Positions 22,064 through 34,492 of a stretch of 64,000 nt of DNA are shown here, one piece after another. The stretch is taken from positions 36,652,501-36,716,500 of the forward strand of contig CM074860.1 in the NCBI GenBank assembly GCA_037501455.1, written 5' to 3'. The stretch is from Lantana camara (lineage: Eukaryota > Streptophyta > Magnoliopsida > Lamiales > Verbenaceae). Position 1 is the first letter of the stretch, and each line of letters starts with the position of its first letter. Below the pieces are notes generated by a model. That model was not told the DNA's origin and did not search any database. It was given only the letters and a program-made list of their open reading frames with translations. Made by a program: the position numbers and the translations under genes.

Positions 22064-22647
22064 TGTAACGCCCCGGCTTTTCAGACATGTAACTTATGTG
22101 TTAATTTCGTTCGCATTCAATTTATTCTAATTGCGTAACTATATGTCTTGATTTTATATTAATTGCAATTCTTGAATATTTGAATTATTTGAATTTGAAT
22201 TTATATGAATTCTTGAACTATATACGCTTGTATGACTTGTTTGCTTGCCGTTTCTATTTGGAATGAATTCGAAATTTCATGAAAATTTGATATGTTATCT
22301 CTATATGTGTTATGAATGTGTATATATGCTCGTTTTATGATTTTGGTTTCTTTTTCTTGAGTTTTGTATTTAATTTTAGTTTTGGAACCAAAACGGGGGC
22401 TAACGAGCAATTAGCGAACCTTTGGTTCCGGATGTGATATCTTTAGCTCGGGAACTCGGAATCGAGTTCCGTCACCTCCGTTAGACTTGTATCGACGATT
22501 CGGAACTGATGGGTCAAGCCTCATATTTTTCTAAGATCATATGGATCCCCAAATTTTAACAGAAACGAGCATCTCGCACCTAAAACGATAAATTATTGAC
22601 TTTTCTCCAAGCTACGGCCCTAAATGACACACCTAAACCTTACCCAA
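22064..22647 (+). repeat. E3 3' LTR, broken
   Basis: This matches 16434 to about 17025 at high identity, then stops abruptly inside ACACCTAAACCTTACCCAA. E5 sequence follows. The missing 2.65 kb probably continues beyond E5, outside the window. Confidence 0.88.
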
Positions 22648-22661
22648 TCCGGATCCGGATC
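22648..22661. other. Junction filler between E3 and E5
   Basis: Fourteen bases (TCCGGATCCGGATC) belong to neither flank cleanly. They resemble a nearby LTR segment at about 22706. The first 39 bases expected at this E5 LTR end are missing. Confidence 0.6.
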
Positions 22662-23106
22662 AGAGACCCATTTCCGGTCATGAAATGGAAGTCCATGCCC
22701 GAATCCGGATCAGAGCGAATAGGAGACAAACGCACACGCTATGCTTGGCGGATCTAACTCGACAAACTTAGAGTGCGGAAGCAATTCAAACATTCAAACA
22801 AGATAGCGGAAGCATTTAAATCAACATTCAAAATAGGTGACGGGTTCAACTAGCATAGATACCTAGTCCTGAATATCAGATCAACATAACGTAATAATCA
22901 TCAAGTGCCACAAGGGGCCGAATACGAGTGCCACGCAGGGCTACCGAATAGTAAAGTAAAATCTCAAGTCTACAAGTCAAAACATAAGTAAAGTGTATGA
23001 AAGACAAATGCAACTAGAAAGGCTAGACCGACGAAGTGCAACTCAAAGGACTCACTCCCGCCTAGCAAACGCCAACAGACCTGCAAGTAAAAGTGTAAAT
23101 GAGGGT

Positions 23107-23123
23107 TCAGTCAACTTGACCGA
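23107..23123 (-). other. Conserved LTR hairpin, E5 3' LTR
   Basis: The sense strand is TCGGTC-AAGTT-GACTGA, six pairs with one G-U that would be A-C on the other strand. The 5' LTR copy (63526-63542) has one mismatch. Confidence 0.55.
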
Positions 23124-23163
23124 GTGAGGGGGCTAACGCACACCCACAATATATATATAGAAC

Positions 23164-23821
23164 TGATACGAACTCCACGTACTTGCCGTGAAACCCTATA
23201 CCAATACTTGGAGTTCTTGATTTTCGATCGTCCACTTCAAGGTTAAAATAGAGGAGTGTGACCCGTTTGCTATAATGAGCAAGGAACCAACACTATCAGA
23301 TTTGAATTATAGGAGTGTGACCCGTTTGCTATAATGAGCAAGGAACCAACACTATCAGATTTGATAAGTAATGCACCCCGTCGACTATAATGAGTCGGGA
23401 AATGACATTATCCGGTGGAGGTTTGAAACTCCGGTGTCGTTCAACTAAGAACTTGTGAGTATAACTCACTTGAATCACAATTCATTCATTTTTTTTGACT
23501 GAATATTTCGAACTACAAGGCCGGAATATAAAGATGCATGCATGGAAACCTAAGAGACACTAGAATACTAAAGGACACAAGCTATTCCCGCCACTTGCCA
23601 TGAAGGCTTACAAAAGTGGGCTTAAATAAACTAATATGCAGCTAAATAATGATAAAATAAAGGCCCAAATAATACTATAATAGGCTTAGGGCCGAATTAC
23701 ATCATTTCCACACTTTGGACTTTAGGAATTGGACATAAAAACATTGAAGTATTCTGAATTTGGTTCAGCAGCCCATCTTGAAGGTTGGAGTCCAGTTTGA
23801 TCAAATTGGTTTAAGAGATTT
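23164..23821 (-). repeat. T1 3' LTR, truncated internally
   Basis: Nearly identical to 23898-24555 but ends at GAGATTT, directly fused to the primer-binding block. A short LTR-start fragment (TGATACGGATACATAACCTT) at 23850 shows a second rearrangement step. Confidence 0.82.
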
Positions 23822-23897
23822 GGATGGAAACCTAAGCTCTGATACCAAATGATACGGATACATAACCTTGGATGGAAACCTAAGCTCTGATACCAAA

Positions 23898-24720
23898 TGA
23901 TACGAACTCCACGTACTTGCCGTGAAACCCTATACCAATACTTGGAGTTCTTGATTTTCGATCGTCCACTTCAAGGTTAAAATAGAGGAGTGTGACCCGT
24001 TTGCTATAATGAGCAAGGAACCAACACTATCAGATTTGAATTATAGGAGTGTGACCCGTTTGCTATAATGAGCAAGGAACCAACACTATCAGATTTGATA
24101 AGTAATGCACCCCGTCGACTATAATGAGTCGGGAAATGACATTATCCGGTGGAGGTTTGAAACTCCGGTGTCGTTCAACTAAGAACTTGTGAGTATAACT
24201 CACTTGAATCACAATTCATTCATTTTTTTTGACTGAATATTTCGAACTACAAGGCCGGAATATAAAGATGCATGCATGGAAACCTAAGAGACACTAGAAT
24301 ACTAAAGGACACAAGCTATTCCCGCCACTTGCCATGAAGGCTTACAAAAGTGGGCTTAAATAAACTAATATGCAGCTAAATAATGATAAAATAAAGGCCC
24401 AAATAATACTATAATAGGCTTAGGGCCGAATTACATCATTTCCACACTTTGGACTTTAGGAATTGGACATAAAAACATTGAAGTATTCTGAATTTGGTTC
24501 AGCAGCCCATCTTGAAGGTTGGAGTCCAGTTTGAGCAAATTGGTTTAAGAGATTTCCAACTTCCTCTTAGATAATTTTGGCCCGAGCTCTTGTAATTGGA
24601 CCACCATAACTTTGTTCCTTTTGTATGCTATCTTCTTGAGTTGTGGATCGGTCCAGCTCTTCATTTGGGACAAGATATGGCCGCGGTTCATCATGATTCA
24701 CATCATTCTGATTCCTATCA
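23898..24720 (-). repeat. T1 5' LTR
   Basis: The full 823-bp LTR, two bases from the primer-binding site on its sense 3' side. It contains a roughly 57-bp internal tandem duplication (ATAGGAGTGTGACCCGTTTG type) that is also present in the left LTR at 23248-23361. Confidence 0.85.
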
Positions 24721-25448
24721 AGAACACAACACATATCAGAAGGGTGGACTCATGAACCGGAGATAGGTGTTGCATACCAAAGACATTTCAAAAAGTACCC
24801 AAAAGATATATAAGTATAAGTTTTAGAAAACATTTCGGAACTCTATCTCGATTCATGATTCCCAGACAGAACAGATCACATGCTCGGCGAGAACGAGCTT
24901 CCAACCTTTACTCCTCAGAACATATCAAAACATAGAATACAAAATCCAATCCAACCGTCACACCAATGATGGAGGAGAAGTACCGTCCCCAAACCATCCA
25001 GAACAGACATAACCTCAAGGGGTAGCGAACCCACAAGAGTCCTCCCCGGCTGTACAGCGAAGGCTCAAGATATCACGCCTCCCCTATCTCCCTGAGTCGC
25101 GCAATGATATCTCAAATGGAAACTATGCACAGGCCGAGCCCTGACGGCCCTATAACGTCCCAGGGATTCCTTACCCATAGCTCCTCGGATCCATAACAGA
25201 ACAGAACAGAACAAATACCATATATCATGGCTAACTCGCTACAGAACAGATCATAACATAACATAACTTTTCAAAACAGCTTACATATGCTTTCATAACT
25301 AATTTTCCAAAACAGAGCTGATTCACAAGGTCATAAACATATCATATCCAACACATACGTATTTATAATAGATATACTCGCATACAAGGGTTGAAATCAA
25401 CATATTAAGGCCATAGGACACATAACTATACAAAATCCTAAACCTCAC

Positions 25449-25505
25449 CTCGTAGTAGCAGAGTCAGAAAGTGTGAAGGGCCAAACACTCTAAACCTCGG
25501 GCTCA
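25449..25505 (-). other. Candidate leader mini-exon, E5 LTR
   Basis: A 57-nt ATG-free block lies between TGCCAG and GAG|GTGAGG on the minus strand. The acceptor is the least certain of the set. Confidence 0.35.
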
Positions 25506-25792
25506 CTGGCACCACCAAACTCTGTGACAAGACATACAAAAGCCCAAACATAGACTCTACATGAACCAAGTAAGACGCACGGCGTACAAAGTATGAATGA
25601 CATGTGAAATGGAATGATGTCTATCAAATTGGTCACAAGTGATAATTCAAATATTCAAGTATTTCATGCAAGTAATAAAGTATTAAGGTTCTGAGATGCA
25701 TTCCAAGTCATATCGGATTATACAAGTCAAGTAGCAACTCAAACAAATCAAAGACGCACGAAAAAGCTAGTAGAAGAGATCACAGACGCATG

Positions 25793-25985
25793 CGAACGGC
25801 CATTCCCATGCACAACATAGCATGGGAACGGGCCTTCCCACGCGAAGGCCCAGCGAGGCTGGGAACGGCCGTTCCCAACTCAAGCACACATGGGAATGGT
25901 CGTTCCCATGTTCGGCCGCCAAATCCAAACCTTAGCCCGGAAGGGCCATTCCGGGCTTAAAGCACAAACGGGAACGGCCGTTCCG
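25793..25985 (-). repeat. Palindrome cluster, E5 3' LTR
   Basis: Six copies of the GGGAACGGCCGTTCCC type begin near 25793, 25823, 25861 (perfect), 25892, 25938 and 25970. Confidence 0.85.
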
Positions 25986-27543
25986 GCTATAGATCTGGAA
26001 GAGAAACTGGACAGTTTCGGGAAGAATAAGGGGAACACCAAAAATCATCAAACCAACACGAAATCTACCATAAAACATCACGAAATTCAAGTATATCATC
26101 ATATAAATCATGCTTAGCATCAAAACATCAATTAATTCAAGTTTAGGAAAGTTTTGCCCAAAATCTCAAACACCCATTTTCATGAATTTCAAGCCTAAAC
26201 AAGAAGATATGAATCCCTAGTCTTCCATACACGAATTTCCAGCAACTAAGACACATAAGGAGCATTCAAATCATCAAGGCTTACTCAAGGAATTCAAGAT
26301 CTCATCATTCAAGTTCATGCTCCAATCCAAGAATAGAAATGAAATACTCATCAAAAGAGATCCAAAGCTTACCTTCTCTTGTGAAGGAAGGAGGAATCAA
26401 AGAATATGAGCTCTTAGAATGAAAGATGGTTCAAGTCTTGATCTTCTCTTGAAATTTCTCCATGATTCTGTGACGCCCTAGCGTGGGCCCCACATTCCCC
26501 GCACTAAGACCAAGCTCATATACGAATATAGTCCGCACACAAACCCAATCCTAGCGAACGGGGGCACGACACGGACCCTAGCTAGGCGGGCTAACCCTGT
26601 ACCAAATAATCGATGCAACCAAGCGACAGAAACAAGAGTATAAACCATAAATATAAACCAGTAGTTCATAACAACAGGATCACTCATCAAGAGCTTACAT
26701 AATTTACAAGTGAAAGTATTTGGCCCTCACGGCCTCACAAAATATATACATAATAAGAGGTAATATAAGTGCGTGGTACAACAACCGTGTGACATGAGCT
26801 AGACACAAAATTACAATAAATAAAGCAATTTCCCGCCTAGCTACACCTGCAAGGGACCTGAGGGACAAAGAAGGGAGGGGTCAGTCTCTACAAGACTGAG
26901 TGAAAGGCATATATATAATATAGAAAGCGATAAAGTTCATGCAAGCCATAATTCCATACAAGGTTTTTAAGAAGGTAAGTAAAACACAGGTTATCATTGT
27001 ACGGAATTACAACTATCAAATTAAATTCAGGACAAGTGATCAGTGGCTCGGCGAGTGAGCAATCTCCAACCTTACTCCTTTAGTGTACCAGGTAGTTGTT
27101 AAGTGATCATGCAATATTTTAAGTTTCACTTTGTTACAGAATCAGTTTCAAGTGCACAAGTACCCTTTTTCCTCCGGTTTGGTGGTTCGGGTAGCTAACC
27201 CTCACCACCCAGGACAGGATGATCAATGGGTAAATGAATCCCATTGACCGGGAGCCCCTTCGATTCACCAAACCTCCTGGTGAATGTCAGGGTAGTCCGA
27301 GTTTGGTTGGGACTTATGGAAGAGATGGCCGTCAGCCCATGCTTCCCCAGTTCTCTCAATACATAAGCCCCTGGGCCCCAGGAAGTGTATCAGTCTTGCC
27401 AAAACAGGACAGGATCAAGATTGTTTTCATTTTTCAAAATCATTTGTTCATTTGAAATCAAGATATAAATATAATATAAGTTTTGGCCAAATCAACATAT
27501 AAGAGGGTTGTAGGGTTTATATTATATCCTAACAATTCCTCAC

Positions 27544-27608
27544 CTGTACCGGATAAAAAGAGAAGAACGAGGACTCCTCGAACCCTACTCGACGTGCTCA
27601 ACGTCCTC
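27544..27608 (-). other. Candidate leader mini-exon, E4 3' LTR
   Basis: A 65-nt ATG-free block lies between TTCTCAG and CAG|GTGAGG on the minus strand. The donor end is deleted in the 5' LTR copy. Confidence 0.45.
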
Positions 27609-28298
27609 CTGAGAACTCTCTGGACAAAGGAAACAAGACACGAGTGAAACTCGACTCAATATGAACCAGGTATGACGCACAACAAGTGAATTAAATACAT
27701 AAGGCATGAATATGAAATCATATTATATTAATGACATGTTCAAGTGCACCATTTAATGCATAATATAACATTTAAAACCTAACAAGGCGCACATGAAATT
27801 TGTGAAACTAATTCATGTCATTCAAGCGATACAAATGCATATAAGAACAAGTATAAGCATATAATCAACAAATAATGAGTTACAAACAAGTTTGGAGATG
27901 GAAACATGCGAGAAAAAGGAAATGAAAACACAAAAAGAGCTCCCGAGTGAAATTGGGCGAAAGTTGACAGATTTCCAAAACGGACAAGTTGTAGTAAAAC
28001 TGGAATATATTGAGTTTGAGGAAAGGGAATTGAGTTTTTTTCTTGAGAATGAAACTAGACACATAGACCTTTAAAATGATATAAAGCACGAAATTTGGTT
28101 CAAAGCGAGGAGAAAATGGAGTAAGCTTAAAGTTGGGTGAAAGCAGATTTCCGGCGAAGTGGCGACACCAAAAAGAATTGATTATATCTCACAAATGACA
28201 AAATATATTAAGATGATTCCAATTGGAGGTTGTTCTAGACTTCAAGTGGTTTCCAATGGTTCAAAAATCATGTCAATCGGAGTTCAGACGAGGGAGTA

Positions 28299-28419
28299 AC
28301 CGGCCGGGTAAAAACAAGACAAAAATTTACCCGGTCGGGGAGAGCAGTTGCAGAAAACCTTCTGTAACAAACTACCCGCCCGGGTACTTTTGTGGGCAAA
28401 AACTACCCGGCAGGGTAGT
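28299..28419 (-). repeat. Palindrome cluster ACCCGGCCGGGT, E4 3' LTR
   Basis: Four copies at 28299, 28329, 28375 and 28406. The motif differs from the GGGAACGG type but occupies the same LTR position. Confidence 0.82.
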
Positions 28420-29376
28420 CCTCCATAACCACAAAAACGTAGAAAAACAGGGGAAGCTCACGGGAGAAGAAAACCAAACCCCCAAATCACCCCAAACCTC
28501 AACCACAAGCACCCAAAACACCAAACAACATGCATACAATCATAATATCTCATCTAGGCATCATTTAATTCAAAGAAACATTCAAGGAAACATGTATGAA
28601 TCCAACAAAGTTCAAAGAAAAACCCTTAAATATGAAATGTGTTCACATATGCTTTAACTCATCCAAGCCAAGGTATAATTGCACCAAAACATTCCCTAAA
28701 TCAACTCTCATGCACCATACACATTTAGGACAATCATAAACCAAAAAGCCCTAGATTTACCTCAAGTTTCAAAACATAAATACACATGCTCTTACCTTGA
28801 TGATGGATGGAATGAAGAGAAAGGATGAAGATGGGTCTTGGAGCTTAAACCTTTGAAGAAAAGATGGAAGAAAGCTCAAATCTCTTGTTGTCTTGTGAAT
28901 TAGAATGAAAGAGATGAAGAAGAGAATGAAGCAATGTCTTGCCCTTGTTCTTAGTTCTTGGAAGATGAATATGGAATGAAGAAAATGTATGTATAGATAT
29001 GTGTATATACATATGTCGATCAAGTGGGGAGAAAAAGGAAGAAATTGCACTTTGGTCCTTATATAATTTAAAAGAATGCAATTAAGTATGAAATTTTATA
29101 TATATGACAAATCAATTCTCATCAAATTATCAATCAAGTATCAAACATTTCCAAGAGGGCAATTAAGGACAATTAAGAAAAATTCTTACAAATACAAAAT
29201 AATTAAACACTTAGGCATGCCCGGAAAATTAAATAACATAAACCACGAAAACAAATGGCAAGAGAAAGGTTTAAATCACACAATTAAATCAATAAAAGGA
29301 ATTAATTAAGCCAAATCCTCAAAACTCTCACGCGTGGCGCGCGTACCTGTACAGTCGAGAAGTCGGGGTGTCACAA

Positions 29377-29391
29377 CCTCCTCCCCTTAAG
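29377..29391 (-). other. E4 polypurine tract
   Basis: On the minus strand CTTAAGGGGAGGAGG lies one base before the LTR. Confidence 0.85.
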
Positions 29392-29409
29392 AGAATCTGG
29401 TCCCCAGAT

Positions 29410-31536
29410 TCACTGTTCCTTCGGAAACAACTCCGGATAAAATCTTCTCATCTTGTCGTCTGTTTCCCTAGTGGCTTCCTCAGTTTTGTCACTTCTCCAT
29501 AAAACCTTAACTAAGGGAATACGCCGGTTCCTTAACTCTTGAAATTTCCGATCCATAATCTTAATCGGCTTTTGGACGAAGGTTAAATCCAGTTCAACCT
29601 CGGCTTCTTCAAGGGGGAGGATCTCTGAATCATCGGGATAGTACTTCCTCAACTGAGACACGTGGAAGACATTATGAATCCCGGTTAAATTTGGCGGTAG
29701 GTCCAATCGGTAAGCAACTTCCCCAATTCTCTCCAGAATTTCGAAAGGACCCAAATAACGAGGGTTCAACTTCCCTCTCTGGCCAATTCTTGCAAAACCC
29801 TTACGAGGAGATGCTCTCAAGAACACACGATCACCAACCTCAAACTCAAGTTTCCGTCTACGGCGATCGGCATAACTCTCCTGTCGATCATGGGCAGCTT
29901 TCATACGTTGCCTTATCATTTGGACTTTCTCAACTGCATCTTGAGTAGCTGCTGAAAGTTTAGTCTTTCTAACTTCCCTTTGAACACCATCCTGTTTTGT
30001 CCAACGCCACTCTTCGAGATCAAAGAATAAAGGGGAACGACACCTTCGTCCATAAAGAATCTCATATGGTGCTGCTTTAATCGACGCTTGGTAACTATTA
30101 TTATAAGCAAATTCGATCAAGTGTAAATGTTCATCCCACTTAGTCTGAAAATCCAATGCACAAGCCCGAAGCATGTCCTCTAAACACAGTATCAACCTCT
30201 CCGATTGCCCATCGGTCTGGGGATGAGAAGCGGTGCTAAACTTAAGCTTAGTGCCCAACCTTTTCTGAAGTTCTTGCCAAAACTTGGAGGTAAACCGCGG
30301 GTCTCTGTCAGAAATAATACTAAGAGGAGTTCCATGGAGTCGAACAATCTCTCGAACATACTTATCTGCAAGTTTACTTATCTTATCAGACATCCAGACT
30401 GCGAGAAAATGTGCTGACTTGGTTAATCTGTCAATGATCACCCAAATTCCATCAAGTCCACCCTTAGCTCTGGGTAATCCGGACACGAAATCCATAGTAA
30501 TTTGTTCCCACTTCCATTCCGGAATAGGTAGAGGTTGTAATAAGCCTCCGGGCTTTTGGTGTTCTGCCTTTACCCTTTGACATGTCAAACAATGCTTCAC
30601 AAACTCAGCCACATCTTTCTTCATACCTCTCCACCAATAGAACTTCTTCAAATCTCGATACATCTTTGTACCTCCAGGGTGGTTGGAGTGACCCGATCTA
30701 TGAGCTTCTTCAAGAATTACCCGTTTCAACTCTTCGGGCACACAAACTCTGGTCTTGAACCTCAAAAGTCCTGTATCATCCAAACCAAATGGACACTCCG
30801 GATCATCTCGTGCTTTCAACACTAACTTTTGAATCTCGGGATCTATAGCTTGAGCATCATACATCCTCTGTCTTAACTCAGGTTGTACCGTAATATTAGC
30901 CACACGGGCCTTCAACACCGTAGGCTCAAAATTAACACCCGTATCAACTTCCAACATAGACACGCTAGCCTTCCTACTCAACGCGTCTGCGACCATATTA
31001 GCTTTACCCGGATGATAATGGATGGTACAATCATAATCTTCAAGAAATTCCATCCAACGCCTTTGCCTCATATTCAAATCCTTCTGTGTGAATAAATACT
31101 TGAGGCTCTTGTGGTCGGAGAAGATCTCAAAAGTGACCCCATAAAGATAATGACGCCACTTAGCCAAAGCGAAAACCACGGCGGCTAACTCGAGATCGTG
31201 AGTGGGATAATTCTTTTCTTGGTCTTTTAGCTTTCTCGAGGCATAAGCTATTACTCGACCGTTCTGCATAAGAACACAACCAAGACCTTCCTTAGAGGCA
31301 TCAGTGAACACGGTATATCCTTCGGAACCCTCGGGTAGGGCTAACACAGGAGCTGAAGTCAACTTCTCTTTCAGGGTTTGAAAACTTGCCTCGCAGGCCT
31401 CGTCCCACTCAAATTTTACCTCTTTCTTAGTAAGTCGGGTCAAAGGGACAGCAATCTTAGAGAAATCCTTCACGAATCTCCGGTAATACCCCGCTAGACC
31501 CAAGAAACTTCTTATCTCTGAGGCGTTCTTCGGTTT
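29410..31536 (-). pseudogene. pol: E4 RT thumb, RNase H, integrase, chromodomain-like tail
   Basis: The 697-codon open segment (29410-31503, extended to the stop at 31537) encodes [15 protein letters not shown], RNase H ([28 protein letters not shown]), the zinc finger (HSNHPGG ... HCLTCQRV), the integrase core ([35 protein letters not shown]) and the GPY module. The tail [14 protein letters not shown] is followed by [18 protein letters not shown] and YPELF at the natural stop. It is parted from the RT palm by TAG at 31537-31539, replacing a conserved Trp. Confidence 0.93.
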
Positions 31537-31539
31537 CTC

Positions 31540-32460
31540 CTATTGCACCACCGTTTCAATCTTAGAGGGATCCACTTCTACCCCTTTACCAGAAATCACA
31601 TGACCCAAGAAAGTGACTCGATCCAACCAAAATTCACACTTACTGAATTTCGCGAATAGCTGGTGCTCTCTAAGAGTTTCTAACACAAACCTCAAATGTT
31701 GCGCATGCTCTTCGGGAGACTTGGAATACACTAGGATGTCATCAATGAAGATCACCACAAACTTATCAAGGTACGGACGAAAAATCCTGTGCATCATATC
31801 CATAAAAGCTGCAGGGGCATTTGTTAATCCAAATGGCATCACTATAAACTCGAAATGCCCATACCGAGTATTAAATCCCGTCTTGGGAATATCCTCTTCT
31901 CGAATTCGTAGCTGATAGTACCCTTGTCGAAGATCAAGCTTAGAATAAACCTTAGATCCTTGTAACAAATCAAAAAGCTCTTCAATATGAGGGAGAGGGT
32001 ACTTGTTCTTGATTGTCATCTTGTTCAATTCACGATAATCGATACACATTCTCAAGGTTCCATCTTTCTTCTTAACGAATAGAACCGGTGCACCCCATGG
32101 CGAACAACTCGGTCGGATGTAACCACTAGCTAGGAGCTCATCGAGTTGAGTTTTCAACTCCTTCAACTCGGCTGGAGCCATTCTGTAAGGAGACTTCGAA
32201 TAAGGCTCAGCTCCCGGAAACAAATCAATTACGAACTCAATTTCCCGCTCGGGTGGTAAAGAATCCAAAGTCTCGGGAAAGACACCAAGAAAATCCTTAA
32301 CAACCTCGGTTTCTTCGATCTTGGCTTGATCCTTAGGCTTGTTAAGAAGATAAGCCAGAAAACCTGTAGCCCCTTTCCGAACCAACTCATAGGCTTCAGT
32401 AAAAGAGAGTAGTGGCGGAGTCTTCAATCCTCCCCAACAAACACTTCCGAACCCAAACAA
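31540..32460 (-). pseudogene. pol: E4 reverse transcriptase
   Basis: PR-RT linker ([19 protein letters not shown]), fingers ([19 protein letters not shown]), palm ([39 protein letters not shown]) and the active site FIDDILVYS with both Asp residues. It is in the same frame as the downstream segment but ends at a Trp-to-TAG change. A frameshift near 32440 separates it from protease. Confidence 0.93.
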
Positions 32461-33008
32461 ACCTTCTTCTCAAAACAATTAACCTTTGCTCGGTGCCGGA
32501 AGAGCCAATCCATGCCCAAGATAGCCCCATATCTGTCTATGGGCATCACGATCAGATCTGCTGGAAAAACACGGCCCTCAAAACTCACCGGAACCTCCCT
32601 AAACACACGGTCCGACTCTAAGCTCCACCCGAGAGGAGAACTAATCACAAAGCAAGAAGAGGTACAAGCAACAAGTAGAGGCAAAGAAGGAACCACGCCA
32701 CAAGAAAGAAAAGAATGGGTGGCACCCGGATCAAATAATGCATGAATGTTTATGCCATGAATGTATATAGTACCTTCCACCACGGCATTGGGATCAATAT
32801 CGGAATCTTGCTCTTCACCTCCAATAGCATAGGCACGAGCCCGGATCAACGGCCTTTGACCCCCTTGTTGTGCTCTTGGTGGCGGCTCTGGACAAGTATC
32901 AATCTTATGGTCCGTTTTTCCATACCTCAAATATAGGCCGAACCGACGGCGACAATTGCGATATGTATGGGAAGGATGTCCACAATAAGTGCAACCGGGT
33001 CTCTCTTG
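32424..33008 (-). pseudogene. gag-pol: E4 nucleocapsid end and protease
   Basis: The first knuckle CX2CX4HX4C (CTYCGHPSHTYRNC) is intact; the second has both leading Cys changed to Tyr (YLRYGKTDHKIDTC), each a G-to-A change. Protease has [13 protein letters not shown] and YGAILGMDWLFRH. The frame is lost near 32440. Confidence 0.87.
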
Positions 33009-33856
33009 TTATGGTGGTGGAGCCGGTAATGCCGGTAGTGCCGGAGCTTTCCCCACGGCCTTTTGTTTCTTGTCATTACCCTTGGGAGTTTGTAATTGAT
33101 GAAAAGCGGGCCTCTTTCCCATTCCTGAACCGGAACCGGCATGGAAGGTCCTTGATTTACTCTTTGAAATCTTAGCCTCGGCTTTAAGAGCATTGTCGGT
33201 TGCCTTTGCCCAAGTCCTTACATTAGAAACGCCAATAACATCATTAATCTCGTACCGAAGTCCATCCACGAATTGGAAAGCTTTTAACTCATCATCCCCG
33301 GAGATATGAGAAGCATAAGGGGCCAATCGGTTGAATTCCAATATGTATTCACCAACAGTCCTTCCTGCTTGCTTCAAGTCAAGAAATTCCCGAAGTCTTC
33401 TAGTCCTCGCCGACGGTGGAATATAGTTATTCTTGAATTCCCTCACAAAAGTCACCCAAGTGAGTTCATCTCCATTAGCTTGAAGTGTAATGTTCGCCGT
33501 ATTTCACCAATTCCGGGCCTCTCCTTGAAGTTGAAATATAGCAAGGTCAACCATCTCTTGAGGGCTACAACGGCATACCCGAAATATGTCTTGAATCTCC
33601 GCGAGCCAATTCTCAGCAAGTTCATCATTCCCACCATAGAATTGTGGTGGATGGTAGGAACGAAAATCCCTTTGAGCTTGAGATAAACCCCCCTCTTGAA
33701 CCGGAGGAGGGACCGGAGCTGGAGGTGGTGGTGGTGGATTCTCCCGGAGTCTCCTTTCGACATAGTTCATAATAGCTTCCATAAAATTCTCTGGAGTGGC
33801 CCGAGGTTTTCCCCTTGAGGGGTAGGGGAACGGTCACGGTCTCTTCGAGGAGGCAT
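33009..33856 (-). pseudogene. gag: E4 gag capsid region
   Basis: It begins at the ATG at 33856 (MPPRRDRDRS), one base after acceptor-like TAG. A frameshift in the purine run near 33815 leads into ENFMEAIMNYVERRL, a Pro run, YHPPQFYGGNDELAENWL and FVREFKNNYIPPSARTRRLREF. A TGA replaces a Trp codon at 33501-33503, and a TAA replaces a Gln codon at 33009-33011. Confidence 0.88.
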
Positions 33857-34041
33857 CCTACGAATTCAAACACTGGAATGCGTGGTTGGTCAATTTATGC
33901 TCATGAAAATAGAGAATGCAACACTTAATTAATTCACATAGCAAAGAAATAAGCAAGTAGATGCAAGAGCACATTGACAAGTTGTTCCTAAGCCGTACGA
34001 CCAAGACATACTCGACACTAGAACCCCGGTTTTGCAACCGG
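33857..34041 (-). other. E4 leader between PBS and gag
   Basis: Non-coding. It carries the conserved GGTCGTACGGCTTAGGAACA motif on the minus strand (34002-33973). Confidence 0.6.
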
Positions 34042-34053
34042 GCTCTGATACCA
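34042..34053 (-). other. E4 primer-binding site, tRNA-iMet
   Basis: The minus strand reads TGGTATCAGAGC eight bases from the 5' LTR end. Confidence 0.92.
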
Positions 34054-34473
34054 CCTTAGGATGTGACGCCCTAGCGTGGGCCCCACATCCCCCGCATTAA
34101 GACCAAGCTCATATACGAATATAGTCCGCACACAAACCCAATCCTAGCGAACGGGGACACGACACGGACCCTAGCTGGGCGGGCTAACCCTGTACCAAAT
34201 AATCGATGCAACCAAGCGACAGAAACAAGAGTATAAACCATAAATATAAACCAGTAGTTCATAACAACAAGATCACTCATCAAGAGCTTACATAATTTAC
34301 AAGTGAAAGTATTTGGCCCTCACGGGCTCACAAAATATATACATAATAAGAGGTAATATGAGTGCGTGGTACAACAACCGTGTGACATGAGCTAGACACA
34401 AAATTACAATAAATAAAGTAATTTCCCGCCTAGCTACACCTGCAAGAGACCTGAGGGACAAAGAAGGGATGGG

Positions 34474-34492
34474 TCAGTCTCTACAAGACTGA
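34474..34492 (-). other. Conserved LTR hairpin, E4 5' LTR
   Basis: Perfect 7-bp stem TCAGTCT/AGACTGA around a 5-nt loop; the same in the 3' LTR (26881-26899). Confidence 0.62.

Larger units (their letters stand above)
23164..24720 (-). mobile_element. T1, small copia-like LTR element with collapsed interior
   Basis: T1 is 1557 bp with perfect 5-bp inverted ends (TGATA/TATCA) and target duplication AGAAC (23159-23163 and 24721-24725). Two direct repeats, 23164-23821 and 23898-24720, are near-identical. The left copy lacks the last about 165 bp. Between them are two copies of a GGATGGAAACC...GCTCTGATACCA block, that is, a minus-strand tRNA-iMet binding site (23836-23847 and 23884-23895). No coding sequence. 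Non-autonomous. Confidence 0.88.
26469..29375 (-). repeat. E4 3' LTR
   Basis: 2907 bp, TGTGACGCCC to GGTGTCACA (plus-strand reading). Sense landmarks: TATATAA (29067-29060), donor-like AAG|GTAAG (intron start 28795), four ACCCGGCCGGGT palindromes (28419-28299), mini-exon (27608-27544), hairpin (26899-26881). It keeps two stretches of 17 and 56 bp that the 5' LTR lost. Confidence 0.93.

Noticed and set aside
28223..28657. 144-codon ORF, repeated at 35745-36179
   Set aside because: It runs antisense to E4 over the palindrome cluster in both LTRs; no protein family features.
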